Of a stretch of 64,000 nucleotides of DNA, positions 26,696-34,669 are shown piece after piece; positions within the stretch are counted from its first letter, which is position 1; every line of letters starts with the position of its first letter. The translations under genes and the position numbers were made by a program. Source of the DNA: Jannaschia pohangensis (GTDB lineage: Bacteria > Pseudomonadota > Alphaproteobacteria > Rhodobacterales > Rhodobacteraceae); NCBI RefSeq assembly GCF_900113875.1, contig NZ_FORA01000001.1, forward strand, positions 620,001 through 684,000. Reading direction: 5' to 3'. Under the pieces are notes generated by a model. The model was given only the letters and a program-made list of their open reading frames with translations, made no database searches and had not been told where the DNA came from.

Positions 26696-27778
26696 TCAGC
26701 CCATCACGCGGTCGCGCTGAGCGCGGTAGGCGCTCTCGGATTTCTGAATCCAGTTGGACGACTGGCGCATGGAAGCCATGGCGCTCTCGCGGATGCGCGC
26801 AAACAGCTCGTCGCCCATGTTCTCGTCCAGGGTGGCGGTCGCAGCGGTGCCCATTGCATCCCAGACCGAGTCGGGGAATTCGCGGACGGTCACGCCGCCG
26901 GACTGCAGACGCTCCAGCGCGGAACCGTTGTTGGCCAGGAATTGGGCCAGGTTCCACTGGTGGCACTCGGCCGAGGCGATCTCGATGATCTTCTGGTGGG
27001 CCGGCGACAGCTCTTCGAAGACGTCGCGGTTGGTGGCAACCGACAGGCCCGCACCGGGCTCGTGGAAACCGGCGGTGTAGTAGATCTTGGTGATTTCCTG
27101 GAAACCGGCCTTTTCGTCGGCCCAGGGTCCGATCCACTCGGTCCCGTCGATGGCACCGGAGGCCAGCGCCTGGTACACTTCGGAGCCGGGCAGGTTCTGC
27201 ACCGATGCGCCCATCTTGCCGAGCGCCTGACCACCAAGGCCGGGCATCCGGAACTTGAGGCCCTGGAAGTCTTCCGGACCATTGATTTCATTGCGGAACC
27301 AGCCGCCAGACTGCGCGCCGGTATTGCCGCCGAGGAACGACTTGAGGCCGAAGATCTGGCCCAGTTCGTCATGCAGCGCGGCGCCGTCGCCATGGTAGTA
27401 CCAGTTGGCCAGTTCCTGCGCCGTCATGCCGAAGGGCACGGCGGTGAAGAAGGCATAGCCCGGGTGCGAACCCACGAAGTAGTAGTCCGCGCCGTGGTAC
27501 ATGTCGGCCTGACCGGAGGTCACGGCGTCGAACACCTCGAACGCACCGACGAGTTCGCCAGCGGCCTTCAGGTCCACGGTGAGGGCGCCGTCGGTCATGG
27601 CGGTGATGCTGTCGGCGACGCGCTGCGCCGAATCATGCACGCCAGCAAGGCCGCGGCCCCAGGTCGTGACCATGGTCAGCGTGCGGTTGCCCTGTGCATA
27701 GGCCGGTGCGGCCAGTGCTGCACCGGCTGCTGCGCCGGCACCGATGGTGGAATTCTTAAGGAATGAACGACGGTCCAT
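26696..27778 (-). CDS. TRAP transporter binding protein, TakP-like (2-oxo acid/monocarboxylate type), copy 1
   Basis: A 360-residue periplasmic protein. The N-terminus MDRRSFLKNS followed by a hydrophobic stretch and AYA looks like a Tat signal. The body resembles TakP of Rhodobacter sphaeroides, which binds 2-oxo acids: GLKFRMPGLGG carries the carboxylate-binding Arg, and ASGAIDGTEWIGPW contains the Glu and Trp of the metal/ligand site. Probable ligands are 2-oxo acids or other small monocarboxylates. It lies directly upstream of the permease genes. A second, very similar gene lies upstream (27973-29052). Confidence 0.88.
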   Translation of the reverse strand: MDRRSFLKNSTIGAGAAAGAALAAPAYAQGNRTLTMVTTWGRGLAGVHDSAQRVADSITAMTDGALTVDLKAAGELVGAFEVFDAVTSGQADMYHGADYYFVGSHPGYAFFTAVPFGMTAQELANWYYHGDGAALHDELGQIFGLKSFLGGNTGAQSGGWFRNEINGPEDFQGLKFRMPGLGGQALGKMGASVQNLPGSEVYQALASGAIDGTEWIGPWADEKAGFQEITKIYYTAGFHEPGAGLSVATNRDVFEELSPAHQKIIEIASAECHQWNLAQFLANNGSALERLQSGGVTVREFPDSVWDAMGTAATATLDENMGDELFARIRESAMASMRQSSNWIQKSESAYRAQRDRVMG

Positions 27779-27924
27779 TGCTTCCCCCCTAAATTGTTTT
27801 GGTCCCCCACACCCTCCCGGCACAGGGGTCGCCCGTTTCCGGGACACAGCGGCACCCTAGGGAGCGCGGCGACGGAGTCAAATACCCGAAAACCCGTAGT
27901 CGCCGATAAAGAATGCGACGGATT

Positions 27925-27960
27925 GCCCCGCGCGGTCCCACCATCCGGGCCGCGCGGGGC
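27925..27960 (-). terminator. Stem-loop between the two binding-protein genes
   Basis: GCCCCGCGCGG (27925-27935) and CCGCGCGGGGC (27950-27960) form a perfect 11-base stem with a 14-base loop. It lies 12 bases after the stop of copy 2. No T-tract follows on the minus strand, so it may stabilise the mRNA or act as a partial terminator. Confidence 0.5.
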
Positions 27961-27972
27961 GCACCCCCCAGG

Positions 27973-29052
27973 TCAGACGCCGCGCACGCGGTCGCGCTGG
28001 GCGCGGTAGATCCCTTCGGACTGCGACAACCACGCCGAGGACGCGGCCATGCTCTCCATCGCGGATGTGTGGATGCGGGCGAACAACTCGTCGCCCATGT
28101 TCTCTTCAGTCACCGCATCCGAGGCGGCGCCCATGGCGTCCCAGACCGCTTCGGGGAAGGTGCGCACCTGCACGCCGCCCGATTGCAAGCGGGCCAGCGC
28201 GCGCCCGTTCTCGGTCAGGAACTGCGCCAGGTTCCAGTGGTGCGCCTCGGCCGAGGCGATTTCGATGATCGATTGCTGCGCCGGGGTCAGGCTTTCGAAA
28301 ACGTCGCGGTTGACGGCCAGGCTGTTGCCTGTGCCCGGCTCGTGGAAACCGGCGGCGTAGTAGATCTTGGTGATCTCCTGAAAGCCCATCTTCTCGTCCG
28401 CCCAGGGGCCGATCCACTCCGTTCCCTCGATCGCACCCGAGGACAAGGCCTGATAGACCTCGGCCCCCGGCAGGTTCTGCACCGAGGCCCCCATCTTGCC
28501 GAGCGCCTGCCCGCCAAGGCCCGGCATCCGGAACTTCAGACCCTGGAAATCATCGGGCGAATTCATCTCGCGGGTGTACCAGCCCCCCGCCTGCACCCCG
28601 GAATTTCCGGCCAGGAAGGACTTCAGACCGAAAATCTGCCCCAACTCGTCATGCAGCTCCGCGCCGCCCGAATGGTAGTACCAGTTCGACTGTTCCTGCG
28701 CCGTCATGCCGAAGGGGGTGGACGAGAAATAGGCATAGCCCGGATGCTGACCGACGAAGTAGTAATCCGCGCCGTGATACATGTCTGCCTGACCCGAGGT
28801 GACGGCATCGAACACCTCGAACGCGCCGACCAATTCACCGGCGGCCTTCAGGTCGATGCTGAGTGTTCCGTCCGACATCGCGGTGATCTTGTCGGCGCAA
28901 CGCTGTGCCACGTCGTGCACGCCCGCAAGGCCACGCCCCCAGGTCGTGACCAATGTCAGCGTGCGGTTGCCCTGCGCATAGGCGGGGGCGGCCAATGCGG
29001 CGGCTCCTGCGGTCCCCATGGCAGTGGTCTTGAGGAAAGAACGGCGGTCCAT
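27973..29052 (-). CDS. TRAP transporter binding protein, TakP-like, copy 2
   Basis: A 359-residue paralogue of the neighbouring protein, with long identical stretches (for example QGLKFRMPGLGGQALGKMG and VTSGQADMYHGADYYFVG). It also starts with MDRRSFLK and a hydrophobic Tat-like signal ending AYAQ. The same ligand residues are present. It is the first gene of the TRAP operon and divergent from the sensor-kinase gene. The ATG at 29052 is supported by the signal sequence. An in-frame upstream extension has no family match. The small differences may tune ligand range. Confidence 0.88.
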   Translation of the reverse strand: MDRRSFLKTTAMGTAGAAALAAPAYAQGNRTLTLVTTWGRGLAGVHDVAQRCADKITAMSDGTLSIDLKAAGELVGAFEVFDAVTSGQADMYHGADYYFVGQHPGYAYFSSTPFGMTAQEQSNWYYHSGGAELHDELGQIFGLKSFLAGNSGVQAGGWYTREMNSPDDFQGLKFRMPGLGGQALGKMGASVQNLPGAEVYQALSSGAIEGTEWIGPWADEKMGFQEITKIYYAAGFHEPGTGNSLAVNRDVFESLTPAQQSIIEIASAEAHHWNLAQFLTENGRALARLQSGGVQVRTFPEAVWDAMGAASDAVTEENMGDELFARIHTSAMESMAASSAWLSQSEGIYRAQRDRVRGV

Positions 29053-29222
29053 GTCTGTGCTCCCTGAAACTCTCTGATTGCTGGCTGTCGCGGGCGTCTG
29101 CCCCGCGCCGTCGCACAGACTGTGGCGGCGGGGACGCCCGACCAGAATTCGCCCGCAATTCGGACCACTGGCACCGCGAAATTGTTCAATCCGCTGGCAT
29201 CCCAGACCGAAATGCCCTTGAA

Positions 29223-30638
29223 ATGGGCGCCATGCGCCTGCCTCGCCTGTCATATGTTCAGCGTCTGCTCCTGGTGGCTGCCCTGCCGCTGATCCTGGCG
29301 GTCAGCGCGATTGCCGTGCTTGTCGCCGTTCAGTCCGAACGCACCGCCACGCGCGAAATCGAGGCCCTGGAAACCGCGATGATCGACGCCAAGCGCCGCG
29401 AGCTGCGCAACTACCTGCAACTGGCGCGCACGTCCTTCATCACGCTGTATGGCAACGCCGCCCCGAACGATGCCCAGGCGAAACTTCGGGTCACGCAGAT
29501 CCTGTCGGCCATGGTCTATGGCACCGACGGCTTCTTCTTCGTCTACGATTATGACGGCGTGAACCTCGTGGCCCCGCGCCAGACCTGGCTGATCGGGCGG
29601 GACTGGAGCGGGATGACAGACCCGAACGGCACGGCGGTGACCGACACGCTGATCGATCTGGCCCGCTCTGGCTCGGGCTATCACAGCTATGAATGGCCCA
29701 AGCCTTCGACAGGACGGGAGGCCACGGTCCTGACCTACGTGATCGGTCTGCAGGACTGGCAGTGGGCCATCGGCACCGGCGTCTGGCTCGACGATGTGCT
29801 GGCGCAGGCGACGCTGGCGCGGGCCGAGGTGCGGGAACGGGTGCGCGAGCAATTCCTCTGGATCGGGGCGATCACGCTGGCGGCCCTTCTGGCGGTGTTC
29901 GGGTCGGGCTTCCTCATCACGGTCCGCGAACGTCGGCTGGCCGATGCCAAGCTCAAAGCCCTGACGCAGCGCGTCTTCGACACCCAGGAGGAAGAGCGCG
30001 GCCGCGTCGCCCGCGAACTTCACGACAGCATCAGCCAGCTTCTGGTGGGCATCCGCTATCGCCTCGAACTGGCGCGGCGCCTGACGGCCAAGGGCGATCC
30101 CAAGGCTGAGGGCGCGGTCGACGCCGCCATCAGCGGGCTGCAAGGCGCCCTGACCGAGGTGCGCCGGATCAGCCATGACCTGCGCCCCGGCGTGCTGGAC
30201 GACCTGGGCCTTGGTCCGGCGCTCAAATCCCTTTGCGAGGCGTTCGAGGCGCGCAGCGGCCTGACGGTCGAATTCCGCACCGTCGTCTTCCGCAACCGCC
30301 TCGATATCGAGGCCAAGACCGCCCTCTACCGCATCGCGCAAGAGGCTCTGACGAACATCGAACGCCACGCCGGCGCGTCCCGCGTGACGGTGCAGGTTTT
30401 CGGGCACCGGCGCGGGGCCACCCTGCGCGTCACCGACGATGGCCGCGGCATCGGCGAGCGGGGCAAGGACCCGGGCCTTGGCCTGCGCAACATGGCCGAA
30501 CGCATCGAACAGCTGGACGGCACGCTCCTCATCTCTCCCGGACCCGACGGACGCGGCACGGTGATCGAGGCTTCCGTCCCCCTGAGCCACCTCCTGGCCC
30601 CCGAACAAAGCGGCCCCGTCCGACAGGCCGCCGAATAG
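29223..30638 (+). CDS. Sensor histidine kinase with Cache domain (NarL-type)
   Basis: A 471-residue membrane kinase. Helix 1 (about 12-37) precedes a periplasmic single-Cache domain (about 45-195, with GTDGFFFVYDYDGVNLV and DWQWAIGTGVWLDDV) and helix 2 (about 215-240). The HisKA_3 domain follows with the phospho-accepting His in RVARELHDSISQLL, then the HATPase domain with DDGRG and GLGLRNMAERIEQL. Single-Cache domains of this kind often bind short organic acids. The gene is divergent from the TRAP operon and followed by its response regulator, so it may sense the TRAP substrate. A second ATG at 29232 is possible. Confidence 0.92.
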   Translation: MGAMRLPRLSYVQRLLLVAALPLILAVSAIAVLVAVQSERTATREIEALETAMIDAKRRELRNYLQLARTSFITLYGNAAPNDAQAKLRVTQILSAMVYGTDGFFFVYDYDGVNLVAPRQTWLIGRDWSGMTDPNGTAVTDTLIDLARSGSGYHSYEWPKPSTGREATVLTYVIGLQDWQWAIGTGVWLDDVLAQATLARAEVRERVREQFLWIGAITLAALLAVFGSGFLITVRERRLADAKLKALTQRVFDTQEEERGRVARELHDSISQLLVGIRYRLELARRLTAKGDPKAEGAVDAAISGLQGALTEVRRISHDLRPGVLDDLGLGPALKSLCEAFEARSGLTVEFRTVVFRNRLDIEAKTALYRIAQEALTNIERHAGASRVTVQVFGHRRGATLRVTDDGRGIGERGKDPGLGLRNMAERIEQLDGTLLISPGPDGRGTVIEASVPLSHLLAPEQSGPVRQAAE

Positions 30639-30692
30639 CCGCACGCTCTGCACCGCTTGCCGTAATTGCCCCGAGACCCTAACGAACGCCCC

Positions 30693-31343
30693 ATGACCCA
30701 GACACCCGACACCATCCGCATCCTGATCGTCGACGACCACCCGATGGTGGCCGACGGCATGCGCGCCTTGCTGGAAACCTATGACGATCTGATCGTTGTC
30801 GGCACGCTGTCGAACGGGCGCGAGGCCATCGAACAGGTCGCGACCCTGTCCCCCGACGTCATCCTGCTCGATCTGAACATGCCCGAGATGAACGGGCTGT
30901 CGGCGACCGAGATCCTGCGCGAACGGCACCCCGATATCGCCGTCCTGATCCTGTCGATGCACGACGCGCCCGAATACGTTGCGACCGCGCTGCGCCACGG
31001 GGCCGCGGGCTATTGCCTCAAGGATCAGCCGACCGAGGAAATCCGCCGCGCCATCGACCTGGTCCGCGCGGGCGAGCGGTATCTCTGTGCCGGGCTTGAA
31101 TCGGCGCTGGAGCCTTCGGGCGACGGGTCGGAGCCGCTGACCTCACGCGAGCAGACGATTCTGCTGCTGCTGGCGCAGGGACGCTCCAACAAGCAGGTGG
31201 CCCACGACCTCGATATCTCGGTCCGCACCGTCGAGACGCATCGCAAGAACCTCAAGCGCAAACTGGGGATTTCGACGACCGCAGGCCTGACCCGCTATGC
31301 GATGGAGCATGGCGTGTTGCAGGGAACCGTGCTGAACGGATGA
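30693..31343 (+). CDS. NarL/FixJ-type response regulator
   Basis: A 216-residue regulator. The receiver domain (1-125) has the acidic pair DD in LIVDDHP, a phospho-Asp in [12 protein letters not shown] and Lys in YCLKDQP. A LuxR-type helix-turn-helix follows (about 150-210: [39 protein letters not shown]). It is the cognate partner of the kinase 54 bases upstream. The ATG at 30693 was chosen over a TTG 27 bases earlier. A likely target is the divergent TRAP operon, by analogy with DctS/DctR control of dctPQM in R. capsulatus. Confidence 0.93.
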   Translation: MTQTPDTIRILIVDDHPMVADGMRALLETYDDLIVVGTLSNGREAIEQVATLSPDVILLDLNMPEMNGLSATEILRERHPDIAVLILSMHDAPEYVATALRHGAAGYCLKDQPTEEIRRAIDLVRAGERYLCAGLESALEPSGDGSEPLTSREQTILLLLAQGRSNKQVAHDLDISVRTVETHRKNLKRKLGISTTAGLTRYAMEHGVLQGTVLNG

Positions 31344-31347
31344 CGCG

Positions 31348-31944
31348 TCAGCCGCGCCCCAGGATCGCGGTCACGTAATTGCGCGTCTCGCGGTAGGGGG
31401 GAATGCCGTTGTGTTGCTCGACCGCGCCCGGGCCCGCGTTATAGGCGGCGAGCGCCAGTCGCCAGCTTCCGAACTTGCGATACTGCGTGGCCAGATAGCG
31501 CGCCCCACCCTCCAGGTTCTGCGCCGGATCGTTCGGGTTCACCCCAAGTGCGCGCGCCGTGCCCGGCATCAGCTGCGCCAGACCGATCGCCCCCTTGTGG
31601 GACCGCGCGTTCGGGTTCCAGCCCGACTCCTGGCGGATAAGGCGCAGGAACAGGTCCTCGGGGATGCCGTTGCGGCGGGCCGCGGTGCGGGCATGGTCGA
31701 TCCAGGCGGATCGCTGACTGCCGTTGTAGCGCGGGATGACTTCGGCCGTGGGCACGCGGACCTGTTCGGGCGTGATCGGCAGAAGACGGCGCGAATGGGC
31801 ATATTGCGACGACAGGCGACGGTCCATCAGGTCGGTCTGGCTGGCGAACAGATCGGCGCGCCCCCGGCTGGAGAATGTCTGCGCTTCGGCGGCGGACGTC
31901 ACGGTAAGCGCCACGGACAACGCGGCGAGGCTGGCAAAACGCAT
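31348..31944 (-). CDS. Lytic transglycosylase (SLT domain)
   Basis: A 198-residue exported protein with a signal peptide ([21 protein letters not shown]). The SLT goose-lysozyme-like domain (about 85-195) contains the catalytic Glu in [13 protein letters not shown] and the motifs [10 protein letters not shown] and [13 protein letters not shown]. It cuts peptidoglycan to 1,6-anhydro-MurNAc products, the substrate path of AnmK. It converges with the response-regulator gene four bases away and is divergent from ssb across 201 bases. Confidence 0.92.
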   Translation of the reverse strand: MRFASLAALSVALTVTSAAEAQTFSSRGRADLFASQTDLMDRRLSSQYAHSRRLLPITPEQVRVPTAEVIPRYNGSQRSAWIDHARTAARRNGIPEDLFLRLIRQESGWNPNARSHKGAIGLAQLMPGTARALGVNPNDPAQNLEGGARYLATQYRKFGSWRLALAAYNAGPGAVEQHNGIPPYRETRNYVTAILGRG

Positions 31945-32026
31945 CGAGGACCACCCCTGTCTGTCAACTGTCGGACCGCCGTGCATGTCTCTGGACGTCC
32001 GGTCGTCGCAGACGCTAGCGCAAAAG

Positions 32027-32090
32027 TTAACCGAAAGGAACCCGGCAAGGCGGCCGCGCCGATCCGCTCCGGTCATGGACCTTTAACCAT
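32027..32090 (+). promoter_or_regulatory. Two CtrA-like half-sites between the lytic transglycosylase gene and ssb
   Basis: TTAACC at 32027-32032 and TTAACCAT at 32083-32090 lie in the 201-base divergent gap, in the same orientation and 56 bases apart. The second is 55 bases before the ssb ATG. They match the CtrA half-site. A TACAAT at 32091-32096 could be a -10 box for ssb. Binding is inferred. Confidence 0.35.
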
Positions 32091-32145
32091 TACAATGCTC
32101 AAAAGGCGGCAGAGAGATTCGACAGACAAAGCGGGAGAGAGCGGC

Positions 32146-32661
32146 ATGGCTGGCAGCGTCAACAAGGTGATCATCATCGGCAACCTGGGCCGCGACCCGG
32201 AGATCCGAAGCTTTCAGAACGGTGGCAAGGTCTGCAACCTGCGAATCGCCACCTCCGAGACCTGGCGCGACAAGGCCAGCGGCGAGCGCAAGGAAAAGAC
32301 CGAGTGGCATTCGGTCGCCATCTTCTCCGAGCCGCTGGTCCGCGTGGCCGAGCAATACCTCAAGAAGGGCTCCAAGGTGTATATCGAGGGGCAGCTGGAA
32401 ACCCGCAAATGGCAGGACCAGTCCGGTCAGGACAAGTATTCGACCGAGGTCGTCCTGCGCCCCTACCGCTCCGAGTTGACGATGCTCGACGGTCGCAGCG
32501 ACGGCGGCGGCGGCGGCGGTGGCAACTATGGCGGCGGTGGCGGCGGGTACGACGACCGGGGCGGTTATGACGACCGCGGTGGATCGAGCGGCGGCTCCGG
32601 CGGCGGCAGCAAGGGCGGCTATGGCGGCCCGTCCGACATGGACGACGAAATTCCGTTCTGA
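32146..32661 (+). CDS. ssb: Single-stranded DNA-binding protein
   Basis: A 171-residue SSB with the OB-fold in residues 1-112 ([51 protein letters not shown]). A very Gly-rich linker (about 118-160) leads to the acidic tip DMDDEIPF that recruits repair and replication enzymes. GGGAGAGAGCGGC precedes the ATG. The stop overlaps the ATG of the next gene (TGATG). The upstream gap holds CtrA-like half-sites. Confidence 0.97.
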   Translation: MAGSVNKVIIIGNLGRDPEIRSFQNGGKVCNLRIATSETWRDKASGERKEKTEWHSVAIFSEPLVRVAEQYLKKGSKVYIEGQLETRKWQDQSGQDKYSTEVVLRPYRSELTMLDGRSDGGGGGGGNYGGGGGGYDDRGGYDDRGGSSGGSGGGSKGGYGGPSDMDDEIPF

Positions 32662-33407
32662 TGACCGGCTGGCGGCTTGCCCTGGCGCTGGCCGCCGCCC
32701 TGCGTGCGACCGCGCTTCAGGCGCAGGAGACACTGCTCACCCTGACGCTGTCGGGTGATCTCTGGCGGCAGGGCGGCGTTGTCCGCCTCTTTGCCCTGCC
32801 GACCCCGGCGGCGGACATCCCCGACACCATACCGCCCACGGCGACCGTCACCGACCGCTATTCCGAAGTGCAGCTGCGCTTCCCCGAGACCGGAACGTAC
32901 CGCTTCCGCTTCGCCGCGCCCGCAGAGGCGAGCCAATCGGCCGCGACCGAGCTGATGTCGGTGATGGGCGGCGCGACCCCGATGACCCAGGGCTTCACCG
33001 GCCAGATCCCGGACGGCGGATTGGTCGTGCGCGTCCTGCCGCTGGCGGAACATGCCGGGGACAGTGCCGACAGTCGGCAGCAGGCCGCCTGGGGTATCGT
33101 CGAGGGATACGACGCAAAGCCCCCCGCCGATGCGCGCAGCGCCCGCGTCCTGGCGGCCCTGATGTATGAGCGACCTTGGCGCGATGTCGGCCTGTCGTGT
33201 TCCGGCACCGGTCGGGTGCAGGTCTGCGCCATGCCCGCCGCCTTTGCCGACGATCTGGACGCCGCCTGGTGGCGCGACATCGCCCGCGCCCGACTCGACC
33301 GGATGCGCGACAGGGCGGTCGCGGCCTGCTACGACTCCGGCTGGTCGGTCGCCCGCTGCGAGGCCGTGCCCGACACTGACGAACCCACCTACCGCCCCGC
33401 CGATTGA
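32661..33407 (+). CDS. Secreted protein of unknown function
   Basis: A 248-residue protein with a signal peptide ([22 protein letters not shown]). The mature part has a beta-rich first half and a second half with several Cys (LSCSGTGRVQVCAM, AACYDSGWSVARCEAV), which may form disulfides in the periplasm. The ATG shares one base with the ssb stop. No family is recognised. An aminotransferase gene follows after 15 bases. Confidence 0.7.
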   Translation: MTGWRLALALAAALRATALQAQETLLTLTLSGDLWRQGGVVRLFALPTPAADIPDTIPPTATVTDRYSEVQLRFPETGTYRFRFAAPAEASQSAATELMSVMGGATPMTQGFTGQIPDGGLVVRVLPLAEHAGDSADSRQQAAWGIVEGYDAKPPADARSARVLAALMYERPWRDVGLSCSGTGRVQVCAMPAAFADDLDAAWWRDIARARLDRMRDRAVAACYDSGWSVARCEAVPDTDEPTYRPAD

Positions 33408-33422
33408 CCGAGGGAAGCCCCG

Positions 33423-34646
33423 ATGCGCAACCTGAACCCGATGCTTGCCGCGACCGACGCCCCCCCGGTGATGGAGGCGCGCCGCTGGATCGCCAATGCC
33501 ACCTTTCCCGCCGATCGCCCGCTCCTGAACCTCAGCCAGGCGGCCCCCGCTGATCCGCCGCCCGAACCGCTGCGCCAGGCCATGTCCGACATCGTGCTGA
33601 ACGACCCCGCGGCGCATCTCTACGGCCCTGTCCTGGGCCTCGATGCCCTGCGCGCGCGCGTTGCCTCCGACTGGTCGCAGCAATATGGCGGCGCGGTCCG
33701 TCCCGATCAGGTGGCGATCACCTCGGGCTGCAATCAGGCCTTCGCCGCGTCGATGGCGACTTTGGCCAGCCCCGGGGACAACGTCATCCTGCCGACGCCC
33801 TGGTACTTCAATCACAAGATGTGGCTCGATATGGGCGGGATCGAAGCGCGCCCGCTTGAGACCGGCCCCGACCTGCTGCCCGATCCGGGCGCGGCGGCGG
33901 CGCAGATCGACGACCGCACGCGGGCCATCGCGCTGGTTTCGCCCAACAATCCGGGCGGCGTCGAATACCCGGCAGAGCTTGTGGCCGCCTTCCGCGATCT
34001 GGCCCGGGCGCGCGGCATCGCCCTGATCCTCGATGAGACTTACCGCGATTTCGACAGTCGCGAGGGCGCGCCCCACGACCTGTTCGCCGATCCCGACTGG
34101 GACGACACGCTGATCCAGCTCTATAGCTTCTCCAAGGCCTACCGCCTGACCGGGCACCGGGTCGGCGCGATCTGCTGCGCGCCCGACCGGTTGGCGCAGG
34201 TCGAGAAGTGGCTCGATACCGTCACCATCTGCCCTGCGGGCCTGGGCCAGCGCGCCGCCCTCTGGGGGATGGAGAACCTGCACGACTGGCTCGCGGGCGA
34301 GCGGCAGGAAATCCTGCGCCGTCGCGCCGCGATGGAGGCGGGGTTCGCCACTCTGCCCGACTGGCGGGTTCTGGGCTGCGGCGCCTATTTCGCCTATGTC
34401 GCCCATCCCTTCGACGCGCCGTCCGATGCCGTCGCCAAGGCGCTGGTCGACCGCGCCTCGCTTCTGGTGTTGCCCGGCACGATGTTCGGGCCGCTGCGCG
34501 CGCAGGGTGGGTCCGGCCGGGCCGGGGCGACGCTGCGCATCGCCTTTGCCAACGCCGATCTGGACGGGATCGCGACCCTGTTCGACCGTCTGCGCGATGT
34601 GACCGCCCAAGGCCTCTGGACCCCGCCTGCCCCCTTGCCTATCTAG
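33423..34646 (+). CDS. PLP-dependent aminotransferase, class I/II fold
   Basis: A 407-residue enzyme of the aspartate aminotransferase fold. ITSGCNQAF and SPNNPGG are the PLP/substrate motifs, and the Schiff-base lysine is in YSFSKAYRLTGHRVGA. The C-terminal Arg in ATLRIAFAN would bind the substrate carboxylate. The substrate cannot be assigned. It lies 15 bases after the unknown secreted protein gene and 23 bases before ppiD. GAGGGAAGCCCC precedes the ATG. Confidence 0.88.
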   Translation: MRNLNPMLAATDAPPVMEARRWIANATFPADRPLLNLSQAAPADPPPEPLRQAMSDIVLNDPAAHLYGPVLGLDALRARVASDWSQQYGGAVRPDQVAITSGCNQAFAASMATLASPGDNVILPTPWYFNHKMWLDMGGIEARPLETGPDLLPDPGAAAAQIDDRTRAIALVSPNNPGGVEYPAELVAAFRDLARARGIALILDETYRDFDSREGAPHDLFADPDWDDTLIQLYSFSKAYRLTGHRVGAICCAPDRLAQVEKWLDTVTICPAGLGQRAALWGMENLHDWLAGERQEILRRRAAMEAGFATLPDWRVLGCGAYFAYVAHPFDAPSDAVAKALVDRASLLVLPGTMFGPLRAQGGSGRAGATLRIAFANADLDGIATLFDRLRDVTAQGLWTPPAPLPI

Positions 34647-34669
34647 CGTCCCAACCAAAGGGGGCAGTC

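Noticed and set aside
29140-29165. GAATT-N7-AATTC palindrome upstream of the sensor kinase gene
   Set aside because: The arms are only five bases and contain a common hexamer. No second copy was found in the gap, so it was not listed as an operator.
32500-32640. Repetitive GGC-rich DNA resembling a repeat array
   Set aside because: It encodes the Gly-rich linker of SSB and is in frame throughout, so it is low-complexity coding sequence, not a CRISPR or satellite.
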